Assembly (NCBI RefSeq): GCF_000265425.1
Contig: NC_018014.1
Location: forward strand, 3,844,001-3,908,000
DNA from: Terriglobus roseus DSM 18391
GTDB taxonomy: Bacteria; Acidobacteriota; Terriglobia; Terriglobales; Acidobacteriaceae
DNA length: 64,000 nt
Direction: 5' to 3'
How positions within the stretch are numbered: the first letter of the stretch is position 1; each line of letters opens with the position of its first letter. Below are positions 17,083 through 26,045 of the stretch, in pieces. A program made the translations under genes and the position numbers. Below the pieces are notes generated by a model. The model saw only the letters and a program-made list of their open reading frames with translations, was not told where the DNA came from and did not search any database.

Positions 17083-17788
17083 ATTTGCCTTAAGACACCT
17101 TAGGCCAGAAGATATTGACCTACGTAATGGATCCAAGAGGAGCCATGTGTTTTAGCGATAGTGCGTGCCGTCGGCTGAGCTTGGTGCTTGTCCTATTCAG
17201 TCGGCGACGTCAGCGGAAAATGGTCCGCTGTATGCGAGGTGCACCTTCATGTGCCTCGACGCTTCCGCCAGAATGCGAATCGCCTGCCTGATCGGTTTGA
17301 GCTCACCTGTAGCCAGACCTCATGGAAAATTGGACACCCGAATCACTCCGGCACAGGAGGCGTAGAAGTGCTTTGTACTCAGCCGCGTCCCATCGATTAG
17401 TGGATCACCGCCGGGCCATCCTGAATTGGGATCGAGAAGAGGCCCGTTCTAATCCGCATTGGTCCGCGCTCCGCGGCTCAAAGGAGTGTCCAAATTTTCC
17501 CTGTTCATGTTTCCACCGCCTCCGCGGGGGCGAACTCACCAGTGCGATCGACCTTGCCACTTCATGTTATCTGCCGGGACGCTCGCGGGGTACAAGTCGT
17601 TGCGTGTCCGACAGAAAGCACGCCGGGCAGAGGAAGATTGGAGCAGCTGATCGGCCCTCACTGAGCTGACGGTCGCTGCAGTCGCGGCCTGCAGAACGAG
17701 TTTTAGAGCCCTCGTGTCGCTGACTCTACGTCGAAGAATCAGAAGAGCGCGTGCTTGCTCCACACTCAACCGCCCAGCTTTAGCATTT
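17083..17788. other. No supported gene; one weak inverted repeat
   Basis: About 700 bases with only short, unconvincing frames. GGAAAATTGGACAC near 17323-17337 and its inverted variant GTGTCCAAATTTTCC near 17487-17502 could be ends of a small element about 180 bases long, but the match has a one-base length difference and the interior is not coding. It is probably decayed island DNA. Confidence 0.4.
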
Positions 17789-17914
17789 GATACCTGACCC
17801 ATCCACGTCTTAACCAGCGATCTGGCGTATTGACGCCAACCGACTCGCGAGCAAACGTCAAAGGAAAGTTGAGCAACTCCGGGTCACTGTTTCCATAGCC
17901 CGATTCTCAGGGGC
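17789..17914 (+). pseudogene. Remnant of cassette 11 with decayed boundary site O
   Basis: Bases 17789-17825 match the 3' end of the gene at 7712-8089 (YLTHPRLN and the bases after it) with a few differences. At 17884-17914, CACTGTTTCCATAGCCCGAT then TCTCAGGGGC is a decayed inverted left arm, placed as site K is placed after the intact gene. The rest of the cassette is gone. This shows the array was once longer or had a second location. Confidence 0.65.
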
Positions 17915-17916
17915 AT

Positions 17917-18224
17917 ATGATCGTCACACACAACGATCCAGAGCAGTGTTCCGACGAGGTCGGGTATGCCGGGAAATCTAAGAAAGTAGTCATAGTCAGG
18001 CGAGCGGCAGCCGCGGGCCTTGGTCTTTATCTCTTTGCGCATGACCTTCTGATCCCTGTCCGCGCAATCGAGCCATACGCCGGCGGCCCGGCTGGTCTAA
18101 TCGTCGGGCCGTTCCTGGTTGCCACCGGTTCGATTGCGATCTCGTGGGCGATGAAGCGATCGGTCTTCTCGCGGTTGAGCGTTCAGAAACCTGTCTCCAC
18201 GGCTCCCGCAAACGGCGTTACTGA
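17917..18224 (+). pseudogene. Cassette-like membrane protein gene ending in decayed site P
   Basis: From ATG 17917 the frame reads a soluble start, then LGLYLFAHDLLIPV and GLIVGPFLVATGSIAISWAM (two hydrophobic segments), like other cassette proteins. There is no stop before site P (18201-18224: GGCTCCCGCAAACGGCGTTA, an inverted right arm). The frame runs on through the site into the IS110 remnant. The original stop has probably been lost, so any product would be a chance fusion. Confidence 0.5.
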
Positions 18225-18292
18225 GGTGGTCCGCCTCTCGATCTCTCCTCAAGGTGATCGATTTTGTAGGCAGGTTGTTCCAGGAGGCTTCG

Positions 18293-18670
18293 CTATGCAG
18301 ATTCGCTCGGTAGGCGTCGACCTTGGCAGGACGACCTTTCACCTCGTAGCCCTTGGCGATAACGGCGAGGTGCTGTTCAAGAAGAAGTTCACGCAGAAGC
18401 AGCTGATCACGTTTACAGCGAACATGCGGGCGTCGGTAATTGGGGATGGAGGCGTGTTCTGGAGAGCACTTTCTAGGCCGCGCGTTGCGGGCACAAGGCC
18501 ACGATGTGAAGCTGATATCAGCTCAGTTTGTGAAGCCTTTTGTGAAGTCGAACAAGAACTACTTCCTTGATGCTGAGGCAATTGCGGAAGCAGTGGATCG
18601 GCAGAACATGCGGTTCGTTCCGATCAAGACGGGCGACCAGCTCGACCTGCAGGCCTTACACTCACGAATG
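18293..18670 (+). mobile_element. IS110-family transposase N-terminal fragment, frameshifted
   Basis: It begins MQIRSVGVDLGRTTFHLVAL, the usual opening of IS110 DEDD transposases with the first Asp. The match continues in another frame (an extra G near 18434) as GMEACSGEHFLGRALRAQGH (the Glu), KLISAQFVKPFVKSNKN and DAEAIAEAV (the next Asp). Similarity ends near LQALHSR, so the C-terminal Ser-containing domain is missing. It cannot be functional. The stretch 18671-18958 after it shows no recognisable gene. Confidence 0.85.
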
Positions 18671-18958
18671 CGCAGTTTCACCTTCGGCGACGCTGACAAG
18701 ATCGAGGAGATGGCTCGGCGTGGCGGGCCGCTCAAAGATCTCGCGGGTAGTCAGGCGCTGGAGACGGGCATCAGGAATGGCGCTGGGCCTTTCAGATGGT
18801 TCTGATCGAGGCTCAGTTCTCCAAGGTGACGCTTGGGCGAGGATCATACTGTCCGAATTGGAGATCCCTTCCTCCAAAACCGCGCGGAATTGCGGGATTT
18901 TGAGGTCTCTGCGGTTCCCAACTGAATTAAGCGTTCCCAAACGATTTCGGTCGTATTA

Positions 18959-19201
18959 ATGGACGTGAAGACAGAAAAGAGCCATTCCAAGACCCTATCT
19001 ACCCTCCAGCTCGTCACCGAGACTGAAGCCGCCCGCCTCCTCGCCACGCCTCCCGGCACGCTCCGCTACTGGCGGCACCAAGGTAAAGGCCCGAACTTCG
19101 TCCGCCTAGGCGGGCGTGTTAAGTATGATCTTGTGGAGGTGATCGATTACGTTGATCGCCACCGTCATGGTTTCTCCGCGCGGGCAGCGAAGGGAGATTG
19201 A
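18959..19201 (+). CDS. Excisionase-like MerR-type helix-turn-helix protein
   Basis: This encodes 80 residues. LVTETEAARLLATPPGTLRYWRHQGKGPNFVRLGGRVKYDLVEVIDYVDRH is, in parts, the typical 'T..EAA..L...P.TL..WR..G.GP...RLG.RV.Y....V..Y' of Xis/AlpA-type proteins. It ends 1 base before the integrase start, so the two are almost certainly co-expressed. The likely job is directionality control or regulation of the neighbouring integrase. Confidence 0.85.
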   Translation: MDVKTEKSHSKTLSTLQLVTETEAARLLATPPGTLRYWRHQGKGPNFVRLGGRVKYDLVEVIDYVDRHRHGFSARAAKGD

Positions 19202-19202
19202 C

Positions 19203-20243
19203 ATGGCGCTCTACAAGCAGAACGGTAGCGATTTCTGGTGGTACGACTTCACGGTCGATGGGAAGCGCTACCGGGGCAGCACCAAGGAAGCACGAAAGAC
19301 AACAGCACTCACAATCGAAGCCGAGCTTCGGTTGCGGGCTCGGGAGAAGGGTCCGAACTTCATCCCGCAGAGACGGGCAATCACACTAAGGGAGCTTGCA
19401 CCACGCTTTCTTGGTTGGAAGGGAGATGCGCAGCTTGAGCCAAAGACCCAAATCTACTACGAGTATGGTTGGAAGCTCCTCGCGGCGACACCCCTAGCAT
19501 CCATGCAATTAGCGCACATCACGGCTGATGCGGTCGATGCAACCGTCTTTCGCAAGGCTGCACGCGACCAGCATGGGGAAGGACAGCTCGTCTCGCCCAA
19601 GTACGCCAATCAGGCGATCTGCACACTGAAGCGGATGTTGAGCAAGGCCAGAGAATGGCATCTGCTCTCAGAGGTGCCGGTCATCAAGCCGCGCAAGGCA
19701 TACGGACGCACTGGTCTCTTCACGGCTGAGGACGAAACGAAGTTGCTGGAACACGCTTCCCAGCCGTTGCGCGACATCCTCATGATTGCGATGGACACTG
19801 GCATGCGACCGTCAGAGATCTTCCGCATGCGTTGGGAAGACGTGCACTGGGAAGCGCTAGAGATCTTCATCCCAAAGTCGAAGACGGATGCTGGTCGTCG
19901 GCGAGTCCCGATGTCGAAGCGAATGCAGGCTGTTCTGTTGGGGCGGTGGACCGGAGATCGCTGCGGATGGTGCTTCCCCACCCGCAGCGCCGAGGGTCAC
20001 ATCAAGAGTGTGAAGACAGCCTTCAATAGGGCTCGAAAGAAAGCTGGACTAGACCCGCGTCTCGTTCTCTACTCGGCGAGACATACGTTTGGAACTTATT
20101 CGCTTGCTGCCACGAAGAACTTACCCGCGGTCATGCAAACTATGGGCCACGCCAATGTACGGAGTACCTTGCCGTATCAACATCATGGGTTCGAAAGTAT
20201 TCGGGCCGTCATAGAGAGTCGTAACTTGAAAGCTACGTCATAG
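19203..20243 (+). CDS. Tyrosine integrase of the tRNA-Asn island
   Basis: This encodes 346 residues. The start ATG follows AGGGAG. An N-terminal DUF4102/AP2-like start (MALYKQNGSDFWWYDFTVDG) is followed by a core-binding domain (about 70-165) and a catalytic domain with Arg in DTGMRPSEIFRMRW, Lys in SKTDAGRRRVPMS, SARHTFGTY, MQTMGHANV and Tyr in STLPYQHHG. It is longer than, and not closely related to, the array-type recombinase. Its 3' end faces the 3' end of tRNA-Asn 60 bases away, the standard position for an island integrase, so it probably inserted this island there. Confidence 0.92.
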   Translation: MALYKQNGSDFWWYDFTVDGKRYRGSTKEARKTTALTIEAELRLRAREKGPNFIPQRRAITLRELAPRFLGWKGDAQLEPKTQIYYEYGWKLLAATPLASMQLAHITADAVDATVFRKAARDQHGEGQLVSPKYANQAICTLKRMLSKAREWHLLSEVPVIKPRKAYGRTGLFTAEDETKLLEHASQPLRDILMIAMDTGMRPSEIFRMRWEDVHWEALEIFIPKSKTDAGRRRVPMSKRMQAVLLGRWTGDRCGWCFPTRSAEGHIKSVKTAFNRARKKAGLDPRLVLYSARHTFGTYSLAATKNLPAVMQTMGHANVRSTLPYQHHGFESIRAVIESRNLKATS

Positions 20244-20292
20244 TTTGCGACATAGCGATCTTGATCGCTACTGACTCGCTATGCGCAAACTA
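20241..20292. terminator. Long inverted repeat over the integrase stop codon
   Basis: TAGTTTGCGACATAGCGA and TCGCTATGCGCAAACTA form an 17-bp stem with one bulge around a 17-base loop. The stem starts at the integrase stop codon. It has no T-run, so it may be a factor-dependent terminator, an integrase arm site, or part of the attachment site beside the tRNA. Confidence 0.55.
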
Positions 20293-20302
20293 TTGATTCT
20301 TA

Positions 20303-20377
<75 letters not shown>

Positions 20378-20512
20378 ACAAGTCACGAGGTGCCGGCGGG
20401 CGGGCGCCGGCTCGACTCGCAATTCCTTTATAACAAACGCTGACCGCTGGGTCAAAGCGGAGGTCGTGCCCTATTCGCTTACGCCCCTGATTTCACACGG
20501 TTGCAGCGCATT

Positions 20513-21373
20513 TCAGCGATACAGCACCACAGCAATGTTGTAGCTGGTAAAGTCACTCTTCTCCGGCAACTCGCATGCCCCAACGGCCGCGCTGGTCACA
20601 TGCCCCTGCGCGATCCGATGCGTCAGTTGCGACGGCAACCGCTCCAAATCACCTGCCGTGAAGCGCATCACGAACGCCGGCCGGTCGCCGCTGAAGCCCG
20701 TGGACATGCGGCACATCTCACGCGCCTGCTGGCTCGGCTCTACGTTCGCGATGCCTGCGTTCATCATCAGCTCCGCAACGCGTGCCTCCTGCTGCAGGTA
20801 CGTCAGCACAACGACATCGCGCGCAAAGTCTTCAACACCCCAAAGCTGCCTGCCCGATTGCACGACCGAGATGCCGATCGAGTTCACCTTCGGATCAAGG
20901 ATGTTCTCGCGATGATGTGGCGAGTTCATCAGGGCTGTATGCATCTCGATGATGGATCCGCTTGTCGCAACGTTCTCTGCTACGCGTGAGAACTTGGTGC
21001 CTGTCGCCGCGGCACGCGCGGCCAGGTCCGGTTCGCCCTGGAACTGGTGTGAGATCGTCCCCAGGGAGCGCATCTGCACCGCGTGGTACTGCGCGGCATG
21101 GGTCAGCGGCCTGTTCCACATCAGTGGAGCCAGACCGTTCGCCGCACGTTCCTGGTTGATGGACTGAAACAGATACTGCTCCGCGATGGTGTGTTGCTGC
21201 GCATGCGCAACGGCAGGCAGCAGCATGCAACTGCAGAGGGCAAACAAGAAAAGCGAAGGCGCGCAATAAGAAGAGGAATCAGCGAACAGAGAGCGGAGAG
21301 CAATGACGAGGCGGCTGTCTGGGGTTGCCGTGCGTCCGCCCTCTTCCTTCTTAGTTTCAGCTCGCCAGTTCAC
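20513..21373 (-). CDS. Secreted CAP-domain (SCP/YkwD-like) protein
   Basis: This encodes up to 286 residues. After a hydrophobic signal (PSLFLFALCSCMLLPAVAHA) comes a CAP domain: LFQSINQERAANGLAPLMWN, LTHAAQYHAVQM, HQFQG (the usual 'H......'), RVAENVATSG and MNSPHHRENILDPKVNSIGI. These bacterial SCP proteins are secreted and often associated with the cell wall; substrates are unknown. The GTG at 21373 overlaps the end of fcl by 17 bases; a later start nearer the signal peptide is possible. A tail of about 110 residues has no known motif. Confidence 0.85.
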   Translation of the reverse strand: MNWRAETKKEEGGRTATPDSRLVIALRSLFADSSSYCAPSLFLFALCSCMLLPAVAHAQQHTIAEQYLFQSINQERAANGLAPLMWNRPLTHAAQYHAVQMRSLGTISHQFQGEPDLAARAAATGTKFSRVAENVATSGSIIEMHTALMNSPHHRENILDPKVNSIGISVVQSGRQLWGVEDFARDVVVLTYLQQEARVAELMMNAGIANVEPSQQAREMCRMSTGFSGDRPAFVMRFTAGDLERLPSQLTHRIAQGHVTSAAVGACELPEKSDFTSYNIAVVLYR

Positions 21374-22331
21374 TCCGTACCGCCTCCCACGTACGCATGA
21401 TTCCCTCTTCCAGCGCCACGCGGTGGTGCCAGCCCAGCCCGTGAATCAGGCTTACGTCCATCAGCTTCCGCGGAGTGCCGTCCGGCTTCGAGGGATCAAA
21501 GCGCAACACTCCCTTGAACCCCAGCACACGCGCAACAGTTTCGGCGAGCTCACGAATAGTTACGTCTTCGCCCGTACCAATGTTGATGAGCGGCGGAACG
21601 TCGTCACGCAGCAGCGTCCCGTACTTCTCTTCGGAAAGATTCAGCAGGTAGACACATGCCTCGGCCAGATCGTCGGAGTACAGCAGCTCGCGCTTCGGCG
21701 TGCCGCTACCCCAAACCTCGACTTCAGGCGCACCCTCTGCAACGGCCTTCGCCGTCTTGCGCATCAGTGCTGGCAGCACGTGCGACGTGTTCAGGTCGAA
21801 GTTGTCATTCGGACCGTACAGATTCGTCGGCATCGCCGCCAGGTACTTCGTGCCGTACTGCCGGTTGAACGACCAGCACATCTCAATACCGGCGATCTTC
21901 GCCAGAGCATACGCCCGATTGGTGGGCTCCAGCGGGCCTGTCAGCAGGCAGCTCTCCGGCATGGGCTGCGGCGCCATCTTCGGGTAGATGCAGCTCGATC
22001 CAAGGAACAGCAGGCGATCGACACCGTTGGCATAGCTCGCCTCAATGACATTGTTCTGGATGGCAAGGTTCTGCCGAATGAAGTCTGCCGGATACGTGTT
22101 GTTCGCCAGGATGCCGCCAACCTTCGCAGCAGCCAGCACAACAAACTTCGGCTGTTCCTTCAGGAAGAAGTCCGCAACCGCATCAGCGCTTAACAAATCC
22201 AGCTCGGCGCGCGAACGCGTCAACAGTCGGGTATAGCCCAACCGGCGCAGCTCACGCTCAATGGCCGACCCCACCAGGCCGCGGTGTCCCGCTATAAAAA
22301 TCGGTGCATCGAGCGGCATGTATCCAGACAT
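21357..22331 (-). CDS. fcl: GDP-L-fucose synthase
   Basis: This encodes 324 residues. It is a short-chain dehydrogenase-type epimerase/reductase with IFIAGHRGLVGSAIERELRR (NADP-binding GxxGxxG), LFLGSSCIYPK (catalytic Ser), YALAKIAG (YxxxK) and PTNLYGPNDNFD. It converts GDP-4-keto-6-deoxy-mannose into GDP-L-fucose. The start at 22331 follows GAGGAGAACGAAA. It works directly after Gmd, encoded upstream; the product feeds exopolysaccharide or LPS glycosylation. A perfect 11-bp stem hairpin lies between the two genes at 22393-22418, without a T-run. Confidence 0.95.
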   Translation of the reverse strand: MSGYMPLDAPIFIAGHRGLVGSAIERELRRLGYTRLLTRSRAELDLLSADAVADFFLKEQPKFVVLAAAKVGGILANNTYPADFIRQNLAIQNNVIEASYANGVDRLLFLGSSCIYPKMAPQPMPESCLLTGPLEPTNRAYALAKIAGIEMCWSFNRQYGTKYLAAMPTNLYGPNDNFDLNTSHVLPALMRKTAKAVAEGAPEVEVWGSGTPKRELLYSDDLAEACVYLLNLSEEKYGTLLRDDVPPLINIGTGEDVTIRELAETVARVLGFKGVLRFDPSKPDGTPRKLMDVSLIHGLGWHHRVALEEGIMRTWEAVRSELAS

Positions 22332-22392
22332 TTTCGTTCTCCTCAAGCGGTCACAAGCGAACGCCGTGACGCTGTTCTCTTCACTCGTTCGG

Positions 22393-22418
22393 AAGGGCAC
22401 GGCATAAGCCGTGCCCTT
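22393..22418. terminator. Hairpin between gmd and fcl
   Basis: AAGGGCACGGC and GCCGTGCCCTT pair perfectly around ATAA. No T-run follows on either strand, so it may be an mRNA-stabilising or partial-termination hairpin and not a strong terminator. Confidence 0.5.
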
Positions 22419-22442
22419 CGCAGGATCACATTCCGGTTCGCT

Positions 22443-23528
22443 CTAGGTCTCGCGGACGTTGAATGCCTTGTAGCCATGCTTGATCACCAGCGCATCGCGC
22501 TGAGCCGCGGAATAGTCAGCCTCGACCATCTCCTTCACCAGCTCCTCGAAGGTGGTGCTCGGCGTCCAGCCAAGCTCACGCTTCGCCTTCGACGGATCGC
22601 CAAGGAGCGTCTCAACCTCGGTCGGGCGGAAGTAGCGAGGATCCACGGCGATCACCACTTTGCCGTTGGTGTCGACAGCCGTCTCATCCACACCGCTCCC
22701 CTTCCAGGTCAGTTCCATCTCCAGCAGCTCCGCGCAGCGCATCACAAAATCGCGCACGCTGTACTGCACGCCGGTTGCAATGACGAAGTCCTGCGGCTTC
22801 TCCTGCTGCAGCATCAGCCACTGCATCTCGATGTAGTCGCGTGCATGACCCCAGTCGCGCTTGGCGTCCATGTTGCCCAGGTACAGTTCGCTTTGCAGGC
22901 CAACCTTGATGCGCGACAGGCCGCGCGTAATCTTACGCGTTACAAACGTCTCGCCGCGCAACGGGCTCTCATGGTTGAACAGGATGCCGTTGCACGCGTA
23001 CATGCCATAGGCCTCACGGTAGTTCACCGTAATCCAGTAGCCGTACATCTTCGCGACCGCATAAGGACTGCGTGGATAGAAGGGCGTGGTCTCCTTCTGC
23101 GGAATCTCCTGCACCATGCCATAAAGCTCGCTGGTGCTGGCCTGGTAGAAGCGCGTCTTCTTCTCGAGGCCGAGAATGCGGATCGCCTCTAACAGACGCA
23201 GAACTCCCAATGCGTCACTGTTCGCCGTGTACTCCGGCTCTTCAAATGACACCGCCACATGGGACTGAGCGGCCAGGTTATAGATCTCGTCCGGCTGCAC
23301 CTTCTGCACAATCTTGACGAGAGAAGACGAGTCCGTCATGTCGCCATAATGCAGGATGAAGTTGCGATGCGTCTGGTGCGGATCCTCGTAGATGTGATCG
23401 ATACGAGCTGTATTGAAGAGCGACGTCCGGCGCTTGATGCCATGGACCTCGTAACCCTTCTTCAGCAAAAACTCCGCAAGGTACGCCCCGTCCTGCCCGG
23501 TCACGCCTGTGATCAGTGCCTTTTTCAA
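22443..23528 (-). CDS. gmd: GDP-mannose 4,6-dehydratase
   Basis: This encodes 361 residues. [19 protein letters not shown] is the GxxGxxG NADP motif with the Gmd-typical 'GQDG'; [44 protein letters not shown] (YxxxK) and [21 protein letters not shown] are family signatures. It converts GDP-mannose to GDP-4-keto-6-deoxy-mannose. The start is a TTG (23526-23528) in context AGGAAAGAAG, matching the family N-terminus exactly. Confidence 0.96.
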   Translation of the reverse strand: MKKALITGVTGQDGAYLAEFLLKKGYEVHGIKRRTSLFNTARIDHIYEDPHQTHRNFILHYGDMTDSSSLVKIVQKVQPDEIYNLAAQSHVAVSFEEPEYTANSDALGVLRLLEAIRILGLEKKTRFYQASTSELYGMVQEIPQKETTPFYPRSPYAVAKMYGYWITVNYREAYGMYACNGILFNHESPLRGETFVTRKITRGLSRIKVGLQSELYLGNMDAKRDWGHARDYIEMQWLMLQQEKPQDFVIATGVQYSVRDFVMRCAELLEMELTWKGSGVDETAVDTNGKVVIAVDPRYFRPTEVETLLGDPSKAKRELGWTPSTTFEELVKEMVEADYSAAQRDALVIKHGYKAFNVRET

Positions 23529-23647
23529 ATGGGTCTTCTTTCCTGTTGTCGCTGGAGTAGGTTCATCTTACCCGACAGCTTGCAAAATTTGATGTAACGA
23601 ATCGATTGATTCGTATCGTCACGCAATATGTCAGCCTTCCGCCGACC

Positions 23648-25003
23648 TTATCTCGCCCCTTCGCGATACTCCGTCACCGCAGCCTTCAGGTCACGCTCAA
23701 ACTGCTCCAGGACTTTTTCTTTCCCCATGTGCTCTACGGCGAACCGCCTCGCAGCCGCACCCAACCGGGCTCGACGGGCAGGATCGGCGGCCAGATCACG
23801 CACCGCAACCACCAGCGCGGCCAGGTCACCTGCCGGCACCACAACGCCACACGGGTCGTGCGTCTGCACGTCCGCGCCAAGAGAAACGCCGCTGACCACC
23901 GCCGCCACCTGCGTTCCAATCTGGGCGGTGACGATTGCCGGGCGACCGCTGGACAGCATACCGGTCAGCTTTGACGGCATCACCAGGTCCGCTGCGTCCG
24001 CTCGCTGCGGTAGCAGATGTATGTCCGCACAATTCAACAGGTCGTTCAGCGCCTCCAGCGGCTGCAGCGGAAGCAGCGTGACGTTGTCCAGCCCCTCCAC
24101 CAGCGATTCCATCGTTGGCCGGAACGCTCCGTCACCGCAGAAGAGAAAGTGCACCGACGGGTCGTCAGCCAATGCGCGGGCCACCGCCGGCAGCAGTTCC
24201 AGCCCCTGCTTGCTTCCCATGTTGCCGCTGTACAGCAGCACGACCTTACCGCCCAGTCCTAGCTCCGACCGAAAGCGATTCGGCGAACCCTCCGGTGACG
24301 GCTGCACCTGATCCACATCGACCCAATTTGGAAACAGGACCGTGTGCGGCGCCGGAACTCCCTTCCGCAACAAGCGCTCCACCATGCGAATCGAAATGCT
24401 GGACACGCGGGCAAAGGCGCGGGTGAAAACGCCTTCCATCCCCACTGCTCCAGCGTGAATGCTCCCGTTCGGCGGCAGCAAGCCCAGGTCAAATGCAGCG
24501 TCCACCTCAAAGTCCTGCACATGCAGCCACGCGGGGGCCTGTGCAAGCGATGCCGCCGCCAGCGCCACGGGAGCACCGAAGAACGTAGGTTCCACCGTCC
24601 AGATCACATCAGGCCCCGCACCGCCGCCGCGAGGCAGGATCGCCTCGCGCAGCACAACCGGAGCCGCACTGGCAGCAAACGAGAACAGGTGCAGCACACG
24701 CTTCAGGCCGGTCGCCTTCGCGGGAACGTACAGCGGACACCGAAAGACCAGCGGCTCACCTACGCCATCGCCCGCCGGGCCACCGCCCTCCGTGACATAT
24801 CCTCTGCCCTGGTATTCATCGCTGACTCGCCACGCCGGATAGTACGGCGGTGCCGTCACAACGCGGACGGCGTGTCCGCGCGCTGCAAGCCAGGTGGCCA
24901 TTTCGCCCGTGTATTTACCAATGCCCGTTAACTCCGGGGCATAATTCAGGCCGAAGATCAAGATGCGCAAGAGACTCCGTACAGCAGTGGGCGATGGCAC
25001 CAT
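23648..25003 (-). CDS. wcaI: WcaI/WbuB-like glycosyltransferase (GT4)
   Basis: This encodes about 451 residues. The N-terminal Rossmann domain starts LLRILIFGLNYAPELTGIGK and TGEMATWLAARGHAVRVVTA; the C-terminal domain has VVLLYSGNMGSKQGLELL, FLFCGDGAFRP, DIHLLPQRADAADLVMPSKL (E/D-rich donor loop) and GMLSSGRPAI. The 'NYAPELTGIGKYTGEMA' opening is characteristic of WcaI/WbuB, which transfer fucose in colanic-acid-like polymers. With gmd and fcl nearby, GDP-fucose is the likely donor. The start is uncertain: 25003 or 25006 (two ATGs), or an internal TTG just before RILIF. Confidence 0.88.
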   Translation of the reverse strand: MVPSPTAVRSLLRILIFGLNYAPELTGIGKYTGEMATWLAARGHAVRVVTAPPYYPAWRVSDEYQGRGYVTEGGGPAGDGVGEPLVFRCPLYVPAKATGLKRVLHLFSFAASAAPVVLREAILPRGGGAGPDVIWTVEPTFFGAPVALAAASLAQAPAWLHVQDFEVDAAFDLGLLPPNGSIHAGAVGMEGVFTRAFARVSSISIRMVERLLRKGVPAPHTVLFPNWVDVDQVQPSPEGSPNRFRSELGLGGKVVLLYSGNMGSKQGLELLPAVARALADDPSVHFLFCGDGAFRPTMESLVEGLDNVTLLPLQPLEALNDLLNCADIHLLPQRADAADLVMPSKLTGMLSSGRPAIVTAQIGTQVAAVVSGVSLGADVQTHDPCGVVVPAGDLAALVVAVRDLAADPARRARLGAAARRFAVEHMGKEKVLEQFERDLKAAVTEYREGAR

Positions 25004-25065
25004 CATAGCTTCCGCCAAACGATGCCTCTGCCGTAAGCCCGGAGCAAGTGCCGTAGTATCTCCCC

Positions 25066-25872
25066 ATGCGTTCTCCCATCGCCTGGGCCGCCGTTGCCCT
25101 GCTGGCCGTCTTTGCTCTGGCCGCGTTGCTGGCGCCGTGGGCCGCCCCCTATGATCCTGCCGCGCTGCACCTGGAGCAGCGCCTGCTATCCCCCGGCCAT
25201 GGCTTCCTGCTGGGCACCGACGAGCTTGGTCGCGATATCTTCTCGCGCGTACTCTTTGGCGCACGCCTGTCGCTGCTGGTCGCGTTTACCGTCGTCGGCT
25301 GTTCGCTCATCCTCGGACTCATCGTCGGGTCCGTGGCGGGCTACTACGGCGGCTGGCGCGACACGCTGCTGAACGTCTACGTGATGAACGCCTTCATGGC
25401 GATGCCGGGCATTCTGCTGGCAATTGCGCTCGTAGCCTTCCTCGGCCCGGGTCTGCGCAATGTAATCCTGGCGCTGACACTCTCCGGATGGGTGAACTAC
25501 GCGCGGCTCGTGCGAGCACAAGTGATGTCGGCACGTGAACGCGAGTTCGTCGAAGCCGCACGTTCCCTCGGCGCAGGCGACCTCCGCATCCTCACACGCC
25601 ACATCCTTCCGAACATCGTGCAGCCCGTCATCGTGCAAGCGGCCATCGGCATGGCCGGTGCCGTACTGGCAGAGGCGACGCTCAGCTTCCTGGGCCTGGG
25701 AGTGCCGCCACCCGCGGCCAGTTGGGGCTCCATGCTGAACGACGCACGAGCCCATCTCTTCGACTCGCCGCACATGGTGCTGGCTCCCGCAATCGCCGTC
25801 ATGCTTTGCGTCCTGGCTTTTTCGTTTCTCGGCGACGCCCTGCGCGATTGGGCCGATCCGCGCACCCGCTGA
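25066..25872 (+). CDS. ABC transporter permease, DppC/OppC type
   Basis: This encodes 268 residues with six membrane helices. LLGTDELGRDIFSRVLFGAR is the classic DppC/OppC entry motif, and EFVEAARSLGAGDLRILTRHILPN is the EAA loop that docks with the ATPase. The N-terminal extension is short. It would move peptides, nickel or similar solutes, but the partner permease, ATPases and binding protein are not encoded next to it. It begins 62 bases from, and divergent to, the glycosyltransferase gene. Substrate unassigned. Confidence 0.9.
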   Translation: MRSPIAWAAVALLAVFALAALLAPWAAPYDPAALHLEQRLLSPGHGFLLGTDELGRDIFSRVLFGARLSLLVAFTVVGCSLILGLIVGSVAGYYGGWRDTLLNVYVMNAFMAMPGILLAIALVAFLGPGLRNVILALTLSGWVNYARLVRAQVMSAREREFVEAARSLGAGDLRILTRHILPNIVQPVIVQAAIGMAGAVLAEATLSFLGLGVPPPAASWGSMLNDARAHLFDSPHMVLAPAIAVMLCVLAFSFLGDALRDWADPRTR

Positions 25873-26045
25873 ACTTGATGCCATCAAAGTTCAGCACACC
25901 CGTGAAAAAGGAGAACGCCCGGATCTCGTTAAGAGATCGACGGGCGCCCGCAGACTAACCCTCCCCCAGGGTTGTCTACGTCTTAGAAATTAACATCGCG
26001 CAATGCAGACGTACAGCGCACTTCAGTAACAAAAAGGTAATCCAG
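25873..26045. other. Short intergenic region with small hairpins
   Basis: Between two convergent genes. AACCCTCCCCCAGGGTT near 25959-25975 forms a small stem, and GATCTCGTTAAGAGATC near 25922-25938 another. Either could help terminate the converging transcripts, but neither has a T-run. Confidence 0.35.

Noticed and set aside
17917-18570. A single 217-residue protein
   Set aside because: The frame joins a cassette-type membrane gene, a boundary site and an IS110 fragment. It is a chance fusion, not a gene.
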